A stretch of DNA of 64,000 nucleotides from contig CAZUJL010000014.1 in NCBI GenBank assembly GCA_964620045.1, forward strand, positions 40,881 through 104,880. Reading direction: 5' to 3'. Made by a program: the position numbers and the translations under genes. This document shows, in pieces, positions 41,045 to 49,304 of the stretch. The stretch's first letter is position 1, and each line of letters begins with the position of its first letter. A model generated the notes under the pieces. That model searched no databases, was not told where the DNA came from, and saw only the letters and a program-made list of their open reading frames with translations. Origin of the DNA: VFKU01 sp964620045 (GTDB lineage Bacteria > Hydrogenedentota > Hydrogenedentia > Hydrogenedentales > GCA-2746185).

Positions 41045-42598
41045 GTGCGTATCCGTTCCCTGTTTTCGATGATCGGTTTGGTGCTGGTGCTCGCTGCGAC
41101 ACCGGTGCAGGCGGACATTTGGATGCCGAGCGTCTTCGGCGATCACATGGTGCTGCAGGAAGGAAAGCCACTGCCGGTGTGGGGCACGGCGGCGGCGGGC
41201 GAAACCGTGCGCGTGGAGATCGCGGGCCGCAAAGCCGAGACCAAGGCCGGTGCGGATGGCAACTGGAGCGTGAAGTTGCCGAAGATGGGATACGGCGGGC
41301 CGCATACGCTGACGGTTACCGCGGACAGCGGATCGAAAACATTTAGCGACGTGCTTGTCGGCGAAGTATGGGTCGCATCGGGCCAGTCCAACATGCAATG
41401 GGGCGTGAACCTCGCGCGGGATCCGGAAAAAGAAATCGCCGCGGCGAATTATCCGAACCTTCGTTTGTTCTACGTGGAACGCACGCCGGCCGAAACGCCG
41501 CAGCGTGACTGCAAGGCGACCTGGACGACGACGACGCCGGAAACCGTCAAGGAATTCTCCGCGGTGGCGTATTACTTCGGCCGGGAGTTGCATCAGCACC
41601 ATGGCGTGCCCGTCGGGATGATTCATACCTCGTGGGGCGGCACGGCGGCCGAGGCGTGGACGAGCCGCAAGAACCTCGAAGCGAACCCGAAGTTCGCGCC
41701 GATTCTTACGCGCTGGGACAAGATGATGCAGGATTACCCTGCGGCGTCCGCGCAATATGAGAAGGACGTCAAAACCTGGGAACAGGCGCGCGACCAGGCA
41801 AAAGCCGAAGGTAAGCCGGAACCGGATCGTCCGCGCGGGCCGGTAGGGCCGAATGATCCGAACCGTCCGGCGAATTTGTACAACGGCATGATCGCGCCGT
41901 TGCTGCCGTATGCGATCAAGGGCGCGATTTGGTACCAGGGCGAATCAAACGCGAGTCGCGCGTATCAATACCGTACGCTCTTCCCGGCGATGATCGAGAA
42001 CTGGCGCGCGGACTGGAACCAGGGAGATTTTCCGTTCCTGTTCGTGCAACTTGCGAACTTCATGGACCGCAAGCCGGAGCCGGGTGATTCGGCGTGGGCG
42101 GAACTGCGCGAGGCGCAGACGATGACCTTGTCGCTGCCGAACACGGGCATGGCAGTGGCTATCGACATCGGCGAAGCGAAGGACATTCACCCGAAGAACA
42201 AGCAGGATGTCGGCCGGCGTCTGTGGTATGCGGCCGAGGCCGTTGCGTATAAAAATCGCGGTGCGGAAGAAACCGGTCCGCTGTTCTCGACGGTGGCGTT
42301 CGCGAATGGCGCCGCGCGGGTTACGCTGGACAACGCGCGCCGTGGACTGATGACGCTAAACAATGCGCCGGTGAAAGGCTTTGAGATCGCCGGGCCGGAC
42401 TATAAATTCGTGTGGGCCGATGCGAAGATCACGGGCGACGCGGAAGTGACCGTGTCCTCGCCGGCGGTGGCGAATCCCGTTGCGGTGCGCTACGGCTGGG
42501 CGGACAACCCCGAGTGCACGCTGTACAGCGGCGCGGGCCTGCCGCTGTCGCCGTTCCGCACGGACGATCGCCCGGGCACGACCGTAGGCAACGAATAA
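41045..42598 (+). CDS. Sialate O-acetylesterase-like exported protein
   Basis: A 517-residue exported esterase with signal peptide ending ATPVQA-DIW. A beta-sandwich region (LQEGKPLPVWGTAAAGETVRV) precedes the SGNH-like catalytic domain: S115 in VASGQSNMQWG, then IHTSWGGTAAEAW and WYQGESNASRAYQYRTLFPAMI. Homologues remove acetyl groups from sialic acids or other acetylated glycans. The start is a GTG after AAGGAGAT. It is divergent from the thioesterase and upstream of a small repeat protein. Confidence 0.9.
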   Translation: MRIRSLFSMIGLVLVLAATPVQADIWMPSVFGDHMVLQEGKPLPVWGTAAAGETVRVEIAGRKAETKAGADGNWSVKLPKMGYGGPHTLTVTADSGSKTFSDVLVGEVWVASGQSNMQWGVNLARDPEKEIAAANYPNLRLFYVERTPAETPQRDCKATWTTTTPETVKEFSAVAYYFGRELHQHHGVPVGMIHTSWGGTAAEAWTSRKNLEANPKFAPILTRWDKMMQDYPAASAQYEKDVKTWEQARDQAKAEGKPEPDRPRGPVGPNDPNRPANLYNGMIAPLLPYAIKGAIWYQGESNASRAYQYRTLFPAMIENWRADWNQGDFPFLFVQLANFMDRKPEPGDSAWAELREAQTMTLSLPNTGMAVAIDIGEAKDIHPKNKQDVGRRLWYAAEAVAYKNRGAEETGPLFSTVAFANGAARVTLDNARRGLMTLNNAPVKGFEIAGPDYKFVWADAKITGDAEVTVSSPAVANPVAVRYGWADNPECTLYSGAGLPLSPFRTDDRPGTTVGNE

Positions 42599-42633
42599 CG
42601 GTATGCAATCGGCGCTGAGGAGCGCGTACGCAC

Positions 42634-42900
42634 ATGGATGAATCGACTTATTTTCTGCCGGCTGTGGAAATCGGCAACACCGGTAACCCTGGCAACACCG
42701 GTAACGATAGCAACACCGGCAACACTGACAGCACCGGCAGCACCGTCGATACCGGCAATACTGTCGACATCGGCAACAGTTCGTATCTGCCCGGTTTTGT
42801 GATGCCGGCCGCGGTGCTGCTTGTGGCGCTGCTGTCGGCCGCGGTGGTCTTGTACTTTACGCGCGTGCGGGGCGGATCGAGCGACCGCGACGACGCATAA
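42634..42900 (+). CDS. Small tail-anchored protein with Asn/Gly/Thr repeats
   Basis: An 88-residue protein of no recognised family. Residues about 13-49 are a low-complexity tract of GNTGN/NTGNDSNTGN-like units built from a repeated 15-base unit (GGCAACACCGGTAAC). A C-terminal membrane helix follows (about 52-76, LPGFVMPAAVLLVALLSAAVVLYF), then RVRGGSSDRDDA. There is no N-terminal signal, so it would be tail-anchored. A GAGGAGCG ribosome-binding site is upstream. It is 17 bases from the transporter gene and in the same direction. Confidence 0.6.
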   Translation: MDESTYFLPAVEIGNTGNPGNTGNDSNTGNTDSTGSTVDTGNTVDIGNSSYLPGFVMPAAVLLVALLSAAVVLYFTRVRGGSSDRDDA

Positions 42901-42916
42901 GGCGCATGGATCGAAC

Positions 42917-43819
42917 GTGGAGCCTGAAGCGAGCCGCCGCGTATCGGAAAATGTGCGGTACCAGGCGCTGCTGCACCTGGTCGTGCTCATCTGGGGGCTC
43001 ACGGGTGTTTTCGGGCGCTTAATCACGCTCGACAGCGTTGCGCTCGTGTACTACCGCGCAAGCATCGCCGTGCCCGTGATCGGCGCATTCCTGTGGTGGA
43101 GCCGCGCGCCGTTTCGAGTGGACCGCGCCGGCATCCTGCGTTTCGCCGGGATCGGTGTGCTCGTGGCGATTCACTGGACGCTTTTCTTCGAGGCCATTAA
43201 AATTTCGACCGTGTCCGTCGCGCTTGTGTGTCAGGCCGCCGCGCCGTTCTTCACCGCCATACTGGAACCGATCGCGTTTCGCCGGCGGTTGCACGTGCAC
43301 GAGCTCGGTCTCGGCCTGGCCACCGCCGCCGGCGTGGGGGTGATTTTCGGATTCGAAGAAGGCTACGCCGCGGGCCTCGCCGTTGGATTGGCCGCCGCCT
43401 TCGTGGGTGCGCTATTTACCGTAATGAACGCGCGCTTGATAACGCGCTACGACGCGCGCACGATGGGATTTTTCGAACTCTCCAGTGCCTGGATCGCGCT
43501 GCTGATATTTTTGTTGGCGGCCGACGGATATGTTCCGCTGCCCGCGGAATCCGACTGGATCTATCTATTGGTGCTGGGTACGGTGTGCACGGCCTTCGCG
43601 TTTGTCGCGGGCACCTTTGTGATGCGCCGGCTCTCCGCGTTTACGGTGATCCTGGCCACCAACCTGGAGCCGGTCTACGGCATTTTGCTGGCCCTGCTGA
43701 TTTTCCGCGACGCGGAATTTATGTCGGCGGGGTTTTATGTCGGCGCGGCCGTGATTCTGGCGAGCATTTGGATTAATGCTATTATCGTGCGCCGAAAAAT
43801 AGAACCAACGGGAGCTTGA
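42917..43819 (+). CDS. EamA/DMT-family transporter
   Basis: A 300-residue inner-membrane protein with ten helices, internally duplicated as in EamA/RhaT-type drug/metabolite transporters: LLHLVVLIWGLTGVFGRLITLDS starts repeat 1 and a second EamA block ends ILATNLEPVYGILLALLIFRDAEFM. The start is a GTG at 42917; an extended frame to 42821 lies inside the small repeat gene. It precedes the CoA operon by four bases and may export or import one of its acids, which is inference. Confidence 0.85.
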   Translation: MEPEASRRVSENVRYQALLHLVVLIWGLTGVFGRLITLDSVALVYYRASIAVPVIGAFLWWSRAPFRVDRAGILRFAGIGVLVAIHWTLFFEAIKISTVSVALVCQAAAPFFTAILEPIAFRRRLHVHELGLGLATAAGVGVIFGFEEGYAAGLAVGLAAAFVGALFTVMNARLITRYDARTMGFFELSSAWIALLIFLLAADGYVPLPAESDWIYLLVLGTVCTAFAFVAGTFVMRRLSAFTVILATNLEPVYGILLALLIFRDAEFMSAGFYVGAAVILASIWINAIIVRRKIEPTGA

Positions 43820-43823
43820 CCGC

Positions 43824-45125
43824 ATGGGCACTGTGTCCCGCAGCAGCAAGTCGCTTTACGATCGCCTCGCCGAAGTGCGTGAGTTCGCCGAGTCCGCGCG
43901 CGAAACGTTGCGCGAGCAGCGGGGCACGCTGAGCGCGGATCTGCCGCTGCGCTTCTGGAACCAGCACGCGCATTTCACCACGCCCGCCTCGGGCACGCCG
44001 GAAAAGGCGATCCGCGGCCTGGCGCCGGTGCCGACGCTGCTCGAGAAATTCGGACTCACGCCCGAAATGATCGCCGAGCATTGTGGCACGCCGCTGGCCA
44101 TTCTGAAACCGCTCATCGAAGGCCCGGATAAGCACTCGCCGTTCGTGATGGTGGACGTCGAGGACGCCGTGGCGCTGAATCCGGAGACGATCCGCAAAGC
44201 GCGCGAGGGCGCGGTGCGTTGTTTCACGGAGGCGGATTGGGGAACGACGCTGCCGTTCTATCGCCCGGCGGGATTGCGCCTGGATAGCTGCGTCGAAGAT
44301 CTCACCAGCGTGTTCGGAAGTGTGGGGGAGAAGTCCGGAGGCAAGCGCTTCCCGATCGCGGGCATTGTGTGGCCCAAGTCGGAACATCCCGACGAAATTA
44401 AGTGGGTCTGCGAGACGCTCTCGCAGATTGAAGAGCACCTCGATCTCGCACCGAACTCGATCCGGATGGAGTTTCTCGTCGAATCCGGTTACGCGCTCGC
44501 GCAATTGACCGAACTGGTGAAGGCCGCGATTCCGCGCCTGGCCGGCATCATTTGGGGTATCGCGGACTACAGCGCCGATACGAATCTGCCGGTGATCAAG
44601 AACGACCACCCGCTGTGCGACTGGGCGCGCTTCGAAATTGTGAACCTCGCCGGCGCGGCGAACGTGCCCGCGATCGACTGCATGACGCTGAATTACCCGA
44701 CGCCGATGCACCGCAACGCGGACCTGAGCGCGCAACAAAAGGACGACAACCGCAAGAAAATCCTGGGCGCGCTCAAGGAAGTTTACGACGACGCGCAGCA
44801 CGGCATCGCGCTGGGCATGAGCGGGAAGTGGGTGGGGCATCCACTGCAGTTGCTGATGGTGATGGCCGCGTACCGCGAAATCCTGCCGGCCAAGCAGATC
44901 GAAAAAGACATCCGCGAAATCGAGGCGTACACCGCAAGCGTGCAGGCCGGCACCGGCGCCACCGTGATGGGCGAAGGCGCGGGGGCCTATATGGCCGATC
45001 GCGCGACCGACCGCCATTTGCGCGCGCGCCTGCGCCGCGCGACGGCGTGGCGCCGGATCGATCCGGCCCGTGCGCGGGCGCTCGGCGTGATCACCGAGGC
45101 CGAACAGCGCGAGTTGCAAAGCTGA
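43824..45125 (+). CDS. CitE-family aldolase/lyase, probable beta-methylmalyl-CoA/malyl-CoA lyase
   Basis: A 433-residue HpcH/HpaI/CitE-superfamily lyase. Visible: VMVDVEDAVALNP (substrate/Mg site), MEFLVESGYALAQ with the Mg-binding glutamate, IIWGIADYSADTN with the second acid, and MSGKWVGHPLQL near the C-terminal cap. It is longer than classic Mcl (about 320-350), with a charged helical tail. Next to mesaconyl-CoA hydratase, the likely reaction is beta-methylmalyl-CoA to propionyl-CoA plus glyoxylate. The exact acyl specificity is inference from context. Confidence 0.78.
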   Translation: MGTVSRSSKSLYDRLAEVREFAESARETLREQRGTLSADLPLRFWNQHAHFTTPASGTPEKAIRGLAPVPTLLEKFGLTPEMIAEHCGTPLAILKPLIEGPDKHSPFVMVDVEDAVALNPETIRKAREGAVRCFTEADWGTTLPFYRPAGLRLDSCVEDLTSVFGSVGEKSGGKRFPIAGIVWPKSEHPDEIKWVCETLSQIEEHLDLAPNSIRMEFLVESGYALAQLTELVKAAIPRLAGIIWGIADYSADTNLPVIKNDHPLCDWARFEIVNLAGAANVPAIDCMTLNYPTPMHRNADLSAQQKDDNRKKILGALKEVYDDAQHGIALGMSGKWVGHPLQLLMVMAAYREILPAKQIEKDIREIEAYTASVQAGTGATVMGEGAGAYMADRATDRHLRARLRRATAWRRIDPARARALGVITEAEQRELQS

Positions 45126-45128
45126 ACC

Positions 45129-46208
45129 ATGGCCGACGGCGCGCAGGGAAACTTCTTCGAGGATTTTCGTGTCGGCCAGATCATTGCGCATCGCGGCGGC
45201 CGCACGATCACCGAAGGCGACTGCGCCGTCTATCTTTCGCTGACCGGCGACCGCTACCGCCTCTTCTGCGACGCTGAATACGCGAAAGCCCGTGGCTATT
45301 CTGGGATGCTGGTGAATGATCTTCTGGTGTTTCATGTCGTTTTCGGCCAGACCGTGCCCGATATTTCGCGCAACGCGATCGCGAACCTCGGCTATGCCGA
45401 CGTGCGCTTCCGCACACCCGTTTCGCCGGGGGATACCGTGCGCACGACGACCGAAATCGTCGGATTGCGCGAAAACTCCAACGGAAAATCCGGCATCGTG
45501 TACGTGCAGTCGCGCGGCGTGAATCAAAAAGACGAGACGGTGCTCGAATTCTTCCGCTGGGTCATGGTGCGCAAGCGTGATGCGAAATCCCCGACGCCGA
45601 AGGAAGACGTGCCGAATCTGCGCACGGAGATCAGCCCGTTCCAGCTCGTGCACTGCGCGGCCACGATTCCGGCCGCGGCGGGCAACGCGGCCGACGGCGG
45701 GTATTTTGAAGACTACAACGAAGGCAGGACGATTCACCACGGCGCGGGCATGACAATCGAAGAAGCCGAGCACGCTTCGGCGACGCGGCTTTATCAGAAC
45801 ACCGCCGCGGTGCATTTCGACGGTCATGCGATGAAGCAGACGGACGCGGGCCGGCGCCTCATTTACGGCGGGCATGTGATCTCGGTCGCGCGCGCGCTGC
45901 AGTTCGACGGCTTCGAAAACGCCGAGCGCATCCTCGGGTGGAACGGCGGCACGCACGCGAATCCGACCTATGCCGGGGACACGATTTACGCGACGACGGT
46001 GATTCGCGAGAAGCACACGACCTTCGCAAAGCTGGGCGGGATTTTTCGAGTCCAGTTGTACGCCACGAAGAATCTCAATCCGGCCAAAGAGGCCATCGAG
46101 TTCAAAAAAGTGGATGGCGGCAAGACGGCTTATCACCCGAATGTGGTTCTGGATTTGGACTACTACGTGTTCGTGCCCAACCGCAGCGCGGCGAAGGCGA
46201 CAGTATGA
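45129..46208 (+). CDS. mch: Mesaconyl-CoA hydratase (beta-methylmalyl-CoA dehydratase)
   Basis: A 359-residue double-hotdog MaoC-type enzyme. It closely resembles the Chloroflexus and Rhodobacter Mch: GNFFEDFRVGQIIAHRGGRTIT, LLVFHVVFGQTVPDISRNAIANLGYAD, SRGVNQKDETVLEFFRWVMVRKRD, and the second half IEEAEHASATRLYQNTAAVHF, LIYGGHVISVARALQFDG and GGTHANPTYAGDTIYA. It hydrates mesaconyl-CoA to beta-methylmalyl-CoA. The ATG is three bases after the lyase stop, and the next ATG overlaps its TGA. Confidence 0.9.
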   Translation: MADGAQGNFFEDFRVGQIIAHRGGRTITEGDCAVYLSLTGDRYRLFCDAEYAKARGYSGMLVNDLLVFHVVFGQTVPDISRNAIANLGYADVRFRTPVSPGDTVRTTTEIVGLRENSNGKSGIVYVQSRGVNQKDETVLEFFRWVMVRKRDAKSPTPKEDVPNLRTEISPFQLVHCAATIPAAAGNAADGGYFEDYNEGRTIHHGAGMTIEEAEHASATRLYQNTAAVHFDGHAMKQTDAGRRLIYGGHVISVARALQFDGFENAERILGWNGGTHANPTYAGDTIYATTVIREKHTTFAKLGGIFRVQLYATKNLNPAKEAIEFKKVDGGKTAYHPNVVLDLDYYVFVPNRSAAKATV

Positions 46209-47752
46209 GCCAAGCCGCGGATCACGTCCTGCAGCGTGCTCATGCACATCTCGAAAAAATGATCCACGCGCTTCGCGAGCGTACGCGTTCCGGCGAAGAC
46301 ATTGATGCTCATCAAGTCCCCACGCGCCGCCTCGCGGGTGCGGCAACGCGTTACGAAGCCGCCCAGGCGATGGTCGGCGTGGTCAGTACCGTCGGCGACT
46401 CCTTATTCGCGCAGATGGTTTCGCTTTACGCGAGTGAATCCCTTGCGGCGTTTGAGCCGCAGGGTATGGACGGCGACGATGCGGCCTATCGCCGCATTGG
46501 GCTTGAGCTTTTGGAAAATGGCGCCGCGAACAATCGCTCAATCGCGCACGACAGCGGGGAAGTGGCCGAGTTGCGCGCCTCCACCCGCCGATTCGCGCAG
46601 ACCGTGATCGCGCCGGAAGCGGAGCATATCCATCGCAAAGACTTGCTGGTGCCCGAGCATTTCATCCAGGAAATGTCCGCGCTCGGCTACTTCGGCATGT
46701 CGATTCCCGAAGAATTCGGCGGCGTCGGCATGTCGAACCTTGCCATGGTGGTCGCCACCGAAGAACTGAGCGCGGCGTCGTTGCCGGCCGCCGGTAGCCT
46801 GATCACGCGGCCGGAGATTCTCGCAAAGGCCCTGCTGCAAGGCGGTACGGCGGAACAAAAAGAAAAATGGTTGCCGCGCGTCGCGAGCGGCGAGTTGATG
46901 GTCGCCGTCGCGGTCACCGAACCGAATATCGGGTCGGATGTCGCGAGCTTGAGTTGCCGCGCGGACGTGAAGGCCGTCAACGGCCAGGCCGGCTACGTGA
47001 TCAACGGCGCGAAGGCCTGGTGCACCTTTGCCGGCCGGGCAAATATCCTCGCATTGCTCGCGCGCACGGAGCCCGATCCGAAACTCGGCCACAAAGGGCT
47101 ATCGCTGTTCGTCGTTGAAAAGGACCCCTTCACGGGCCACGACTTCACGATGCGCCAAGCCTCTGGCGGCACGATCACGGGCAAGGCCGACGCCACGATC
47201 GGCTACCGCGGCATGCACTCGTTCACGCTGCAGTTTCAGGACTATTTCGTGCCGGCGGAGAACCTCGTCGGCGCCGAAGCCGGGCGTGGCAAGGGATTTT
47301 ATTTGCAGATGGGCGGCTTCGCGGCGGGGCGCCTGCAGACCGGTGGCCGCGCGACGGGTCTCGCGCAGGCGAGTCTTGAAGTCGCCGTGAAGTATGCGAA
47401 GGAACGCCCGCAATTTGGCAAGCCCATCGCCGAATACCAGAGCACGCAATACGAAATCGGCCGCATGGCGGTGAAAGTCGAGGCCGCGCGCCAGCTCACT
47501 TATGCCGCCGCGCGCGCGATGGACGAGCACAGCCCGCGCGCGACGTTGCTCGCCGCGATGGCGAAGTTGCTCGCGTGTCGCGTCGCCGTGGAAGTCAGCC
47601 AGGCTGCGCAAGTGCTGCACGGCGGCTGGGGTTATGCGGAAGAGTATGCGATCGCGCGGTATGTGTGCGATGCGCTCGTGCTGCCTATCTTCGAAGGCGT
47701 CGAGCCGATCCTCGAATTGAAGGTCATCGGCCGCGCGCTACTGAGTGGCTGA
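46205..47752 (+). CDS. mcd: Methylsuccinyl-CoA dehydrogenase-like acyl-CoA dehydrogenase
   Basis: A 515-residue acyl-CoA dehydrogenase with an N-terminal extension of about 115 residues before the ACAD core, as in Mcd and unlike ordinary ACADs. The core has PEEFGGVGMSNLAMVVATEELS, VTEPNIGSDVASL (FAD-binding), WCTFAGRANILALLARTE, the region ITGKADATIGYRGMHSF, and the C-terminal FEGVEPILELKVIGRALL with the catalytic glutamate in FEG. It would oxidise methylsuccinyl-CoA to mesaconyl-CoA, passing electrons to ETF. The identification rests on the extension and the mch neighbour. Confidence 0.78.
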   Translation: MSQAADHVLQRAHAHLEKMIHALRERTRSGEDIDAHQVPTRRLAGAATRYEAAQAMVGVVSTVGDSLFAQMVSLYASESLAAFEPQGMDGDDAAYRRIGLELLENGAANNRSIAHDSGEVAELRASTRRFAQTVIAPEAEHIHRKDLLVPEHFIQEMSALGYFGMSIPEEFGGVGMSNLAMVVATEELSAASLPAAGSLITRPEILAKALLQGGTAEQKEKWLPRVASGELMVAVAVTEPNIGSDVASLSCRADVKAVNGQAGYVINGAKAWCTFAGRANILALLARTEPDPKLGHKGLSLFVVEKDPFTGHDFTMRQASGGTITGKADATIGYRGMHSFTLQFQDYFVPAENLVGAEAGRGKGFYLQMGGFAAGRLQTGGRATGLAQASLEVAVKYAKERPQFGKPIAEYQSTQYEIGRMAVKVEAARQLTYAAARAMDEHSPRATLLAAMAKLLACRVAVEVSQAAQVLHGGWGYAEEYAIARYVCDALVLPIFEGVEPILELKVIGRALLSG

Positions 47753-47756
47753 CGCG

Positions 47757-49304
47757 ATGCTTCCGTTCCCCAACGTGATCGAGGCGGTCCGCTCGCGGCT
47801 CGATGAGAATGCGAGTTCCATTGCCGTCGTCGATGGCGATGTCCGCATGACCCACTTGCAATTGTGGTATCGCGTCGATCGTCTGTCGAATGCCCTCATC
47901 ACCGCGGGCCTGCGCAAGGGCGATCGCCTGTTGTGTTGGTTGCCAAATATTTATCAGGCGCTGGAGACCGAGCTTGCCTGCCTGCAGTCCGGCGGCGTGT
48001 GGGTCACGCTGAATTCGGCGCTGACGTGGCCGGAAGTCGCTACGGTCATCACGTCCACCGACCCGCGCCTGATCGTGATCGGCAAGGAGTTGCTGAAAAA
48101 AATTTCGGCCGAGGGACAGGCGCTGCTCAATCAATCCACAGTCCTTGTCGTAGGCGGTAATCCGCTGGACGAGCAGCATTTCGACTACGAATCCGTCCTC
48201 CGTTCGGGTGCGCCGGAACAACCGAACGTGGATGTTGAACCCGACGATCTCTTGCGCCTGCGCTACACCTCCGGCACCACGGGCCAGGCCAAGGCCGCCG
48301 TAATCGCGCACTCGGCCTACCTCGCGTCGCTCGAAACCATGCTCAGCGTGTTGCCGCCGCTGTCGCAGGCCGATCGCGTGCTTCATGCCGCGCCGCTGAC
48401 GCATGCCTCCGCCGCCTACCTGTATCCCATGCTCTGGTGCGGCGGCGCGAATGTGATCATGCCGAAGTTTGAAGCCGAAGCGGCGCTTGATCTGATCGAA
48501 CGCGAACGCGTCTCCATCATGTTCGCCGTGCCCACGATGCTGCATCGCTTCGGCGAATCCGCGACGTTCCAATCGCGCGATCTCAGCAGCCTGCGCAGCG
48601 TATCCTACGGCGCCGCGCCGACACCGCCGGATGTGCTGCGCCCGGTGCTCGATCGCTTGCCCGGAAAACTGCTGCATATTTACGGCCTCACCGAGGCGCT
48701 GCATCCCGTCACCACGCTTGCGCGCGAGACGCATACGCCCGGCAACCCGAAACTTGGTTCGGTCGGCGTGCCCACGATCCTGTGCACGCTGAAGGTGATG
48801 AAGGAAGACGGCGCGGAAGCGCGCGACGGCGAAGTGGGGGAATTGTGGGTGCGCGGCCCGCTGAATATGCGCGGCTATTGGCGCGATCCGGCCGGCAGCG
48901 CGGAAGTGATGCACGGCGAATGGATTGCCACGGGTGACGTGGGCTATCGCGACGCCGACGGCTACTACTGGATCGTCGATCGCATGAAGGACGTCATCAT
49001 CAGCGGCGGCTTCAACGTGTACAGCAGCGAGGTCGAGGCCGTGTTGATGCAGCACCCCGCCGTGCTGGAGGCCGCCGTCATCGGCGTGCCGCATCCGGAT
49101 TGGGGCGAGCAGGTGCATGCCGTGCTCGGCCTGCGTCCCGGCGCTGCAGTGGAAGAGGCCGGCATCATCGCGCATTGCCGCGAACGCCTGGCCGGATACA
49201 AGACTCCGAAGAGTGTGACCGTGCTGGACGACGGGCTGCCGCGCAACAGCACTGGAAAAGTGTTGAAAAATAAATTGAGCGCCACGATGAAAGGTTCCCG
49301 ATGA
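47757..49304 (+). CDS. AMP-forming acyl-CoA ligase of the CoA operon
   Basis: A 515-residue ANL-superfamily enzyme with RYTSGTTGQAKAAV (P-loop; the usual KG is KA here), HIYGLTEALHP, WIATGDVGYRDADGYYWIVDR and DVIISGGFNVYSSEVE, and the C-terminal lysine motif LPRNSTGKVLKN. It should activate a free acid for the pathway; methylsuccinate, mesaconate or a relative fits the context but is inference. The ATG at 47757 is preferred over a GTG at 47745. Its TGA overlaps the next ATG. Confidence 0.88.
   Translation: MLPFPNVIEAVRSRLDENASSIAVVDGDVRMTHLQLWYRVDRLSNALITAGLRKGDRLLCWLPNIYQALETELACLQSGGVWVTLNSALTWPEVATVITSTDPRLIVIGKELLKKISAEGQALLNQSTVLVVGGNPLDEQHFDYESVLRSGAPEQPNVDVEPDDLLRLRYTSGTTGQAKAAVIAHSAYLASLETMLSVLPPLSQADRVLHAAPLTHASAAYLYPMLWCGGANVIMPKFEAEAALDLIERERVSIMFAVPTMLHRFGESATFQSRDLSSLRSVSYGAAPTPPDVLRPVLDRLPGKLLHIYGLTEALHPVTTLARETHTPGNPKLGSVGVPTILCTLKVMKEDGAEARDGEVGELWVRGPLNMRGYWRDPAGSAEVMHGEWIATGDVGYRDADGYYWIVDRMKDVIISGGFNVYSSEVEAVLMQHPAVLEAAVIGVPHPDWGEQVHAVLGLRPGAAVEEAGIIAHCRERLAGYKTPKSVTVLDDGLPRNSTGKVLKNKLSATMKGSR

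Noticed and set aside
40928..41755. Upstream extension of the thioesterase frame
   Set aside because: Overlaps the promoter and 5' half of the sialate esterase gene; the family N-terminus starts at 40927.
43782..46346. Open minus-strand frame of 854 codons
   Set aside because: Antisense shadow of the lyase and mch genes, produced by GC-rich codon use. Its product is Arg/His-rich with no family motifs, while the plus strand has clear enzymes.
47724..49175. Open minus-strand frame of 483 codons
   Set aside because: Antisense to the CoA-operon ligase; composition is His/Arg-rich shadow.
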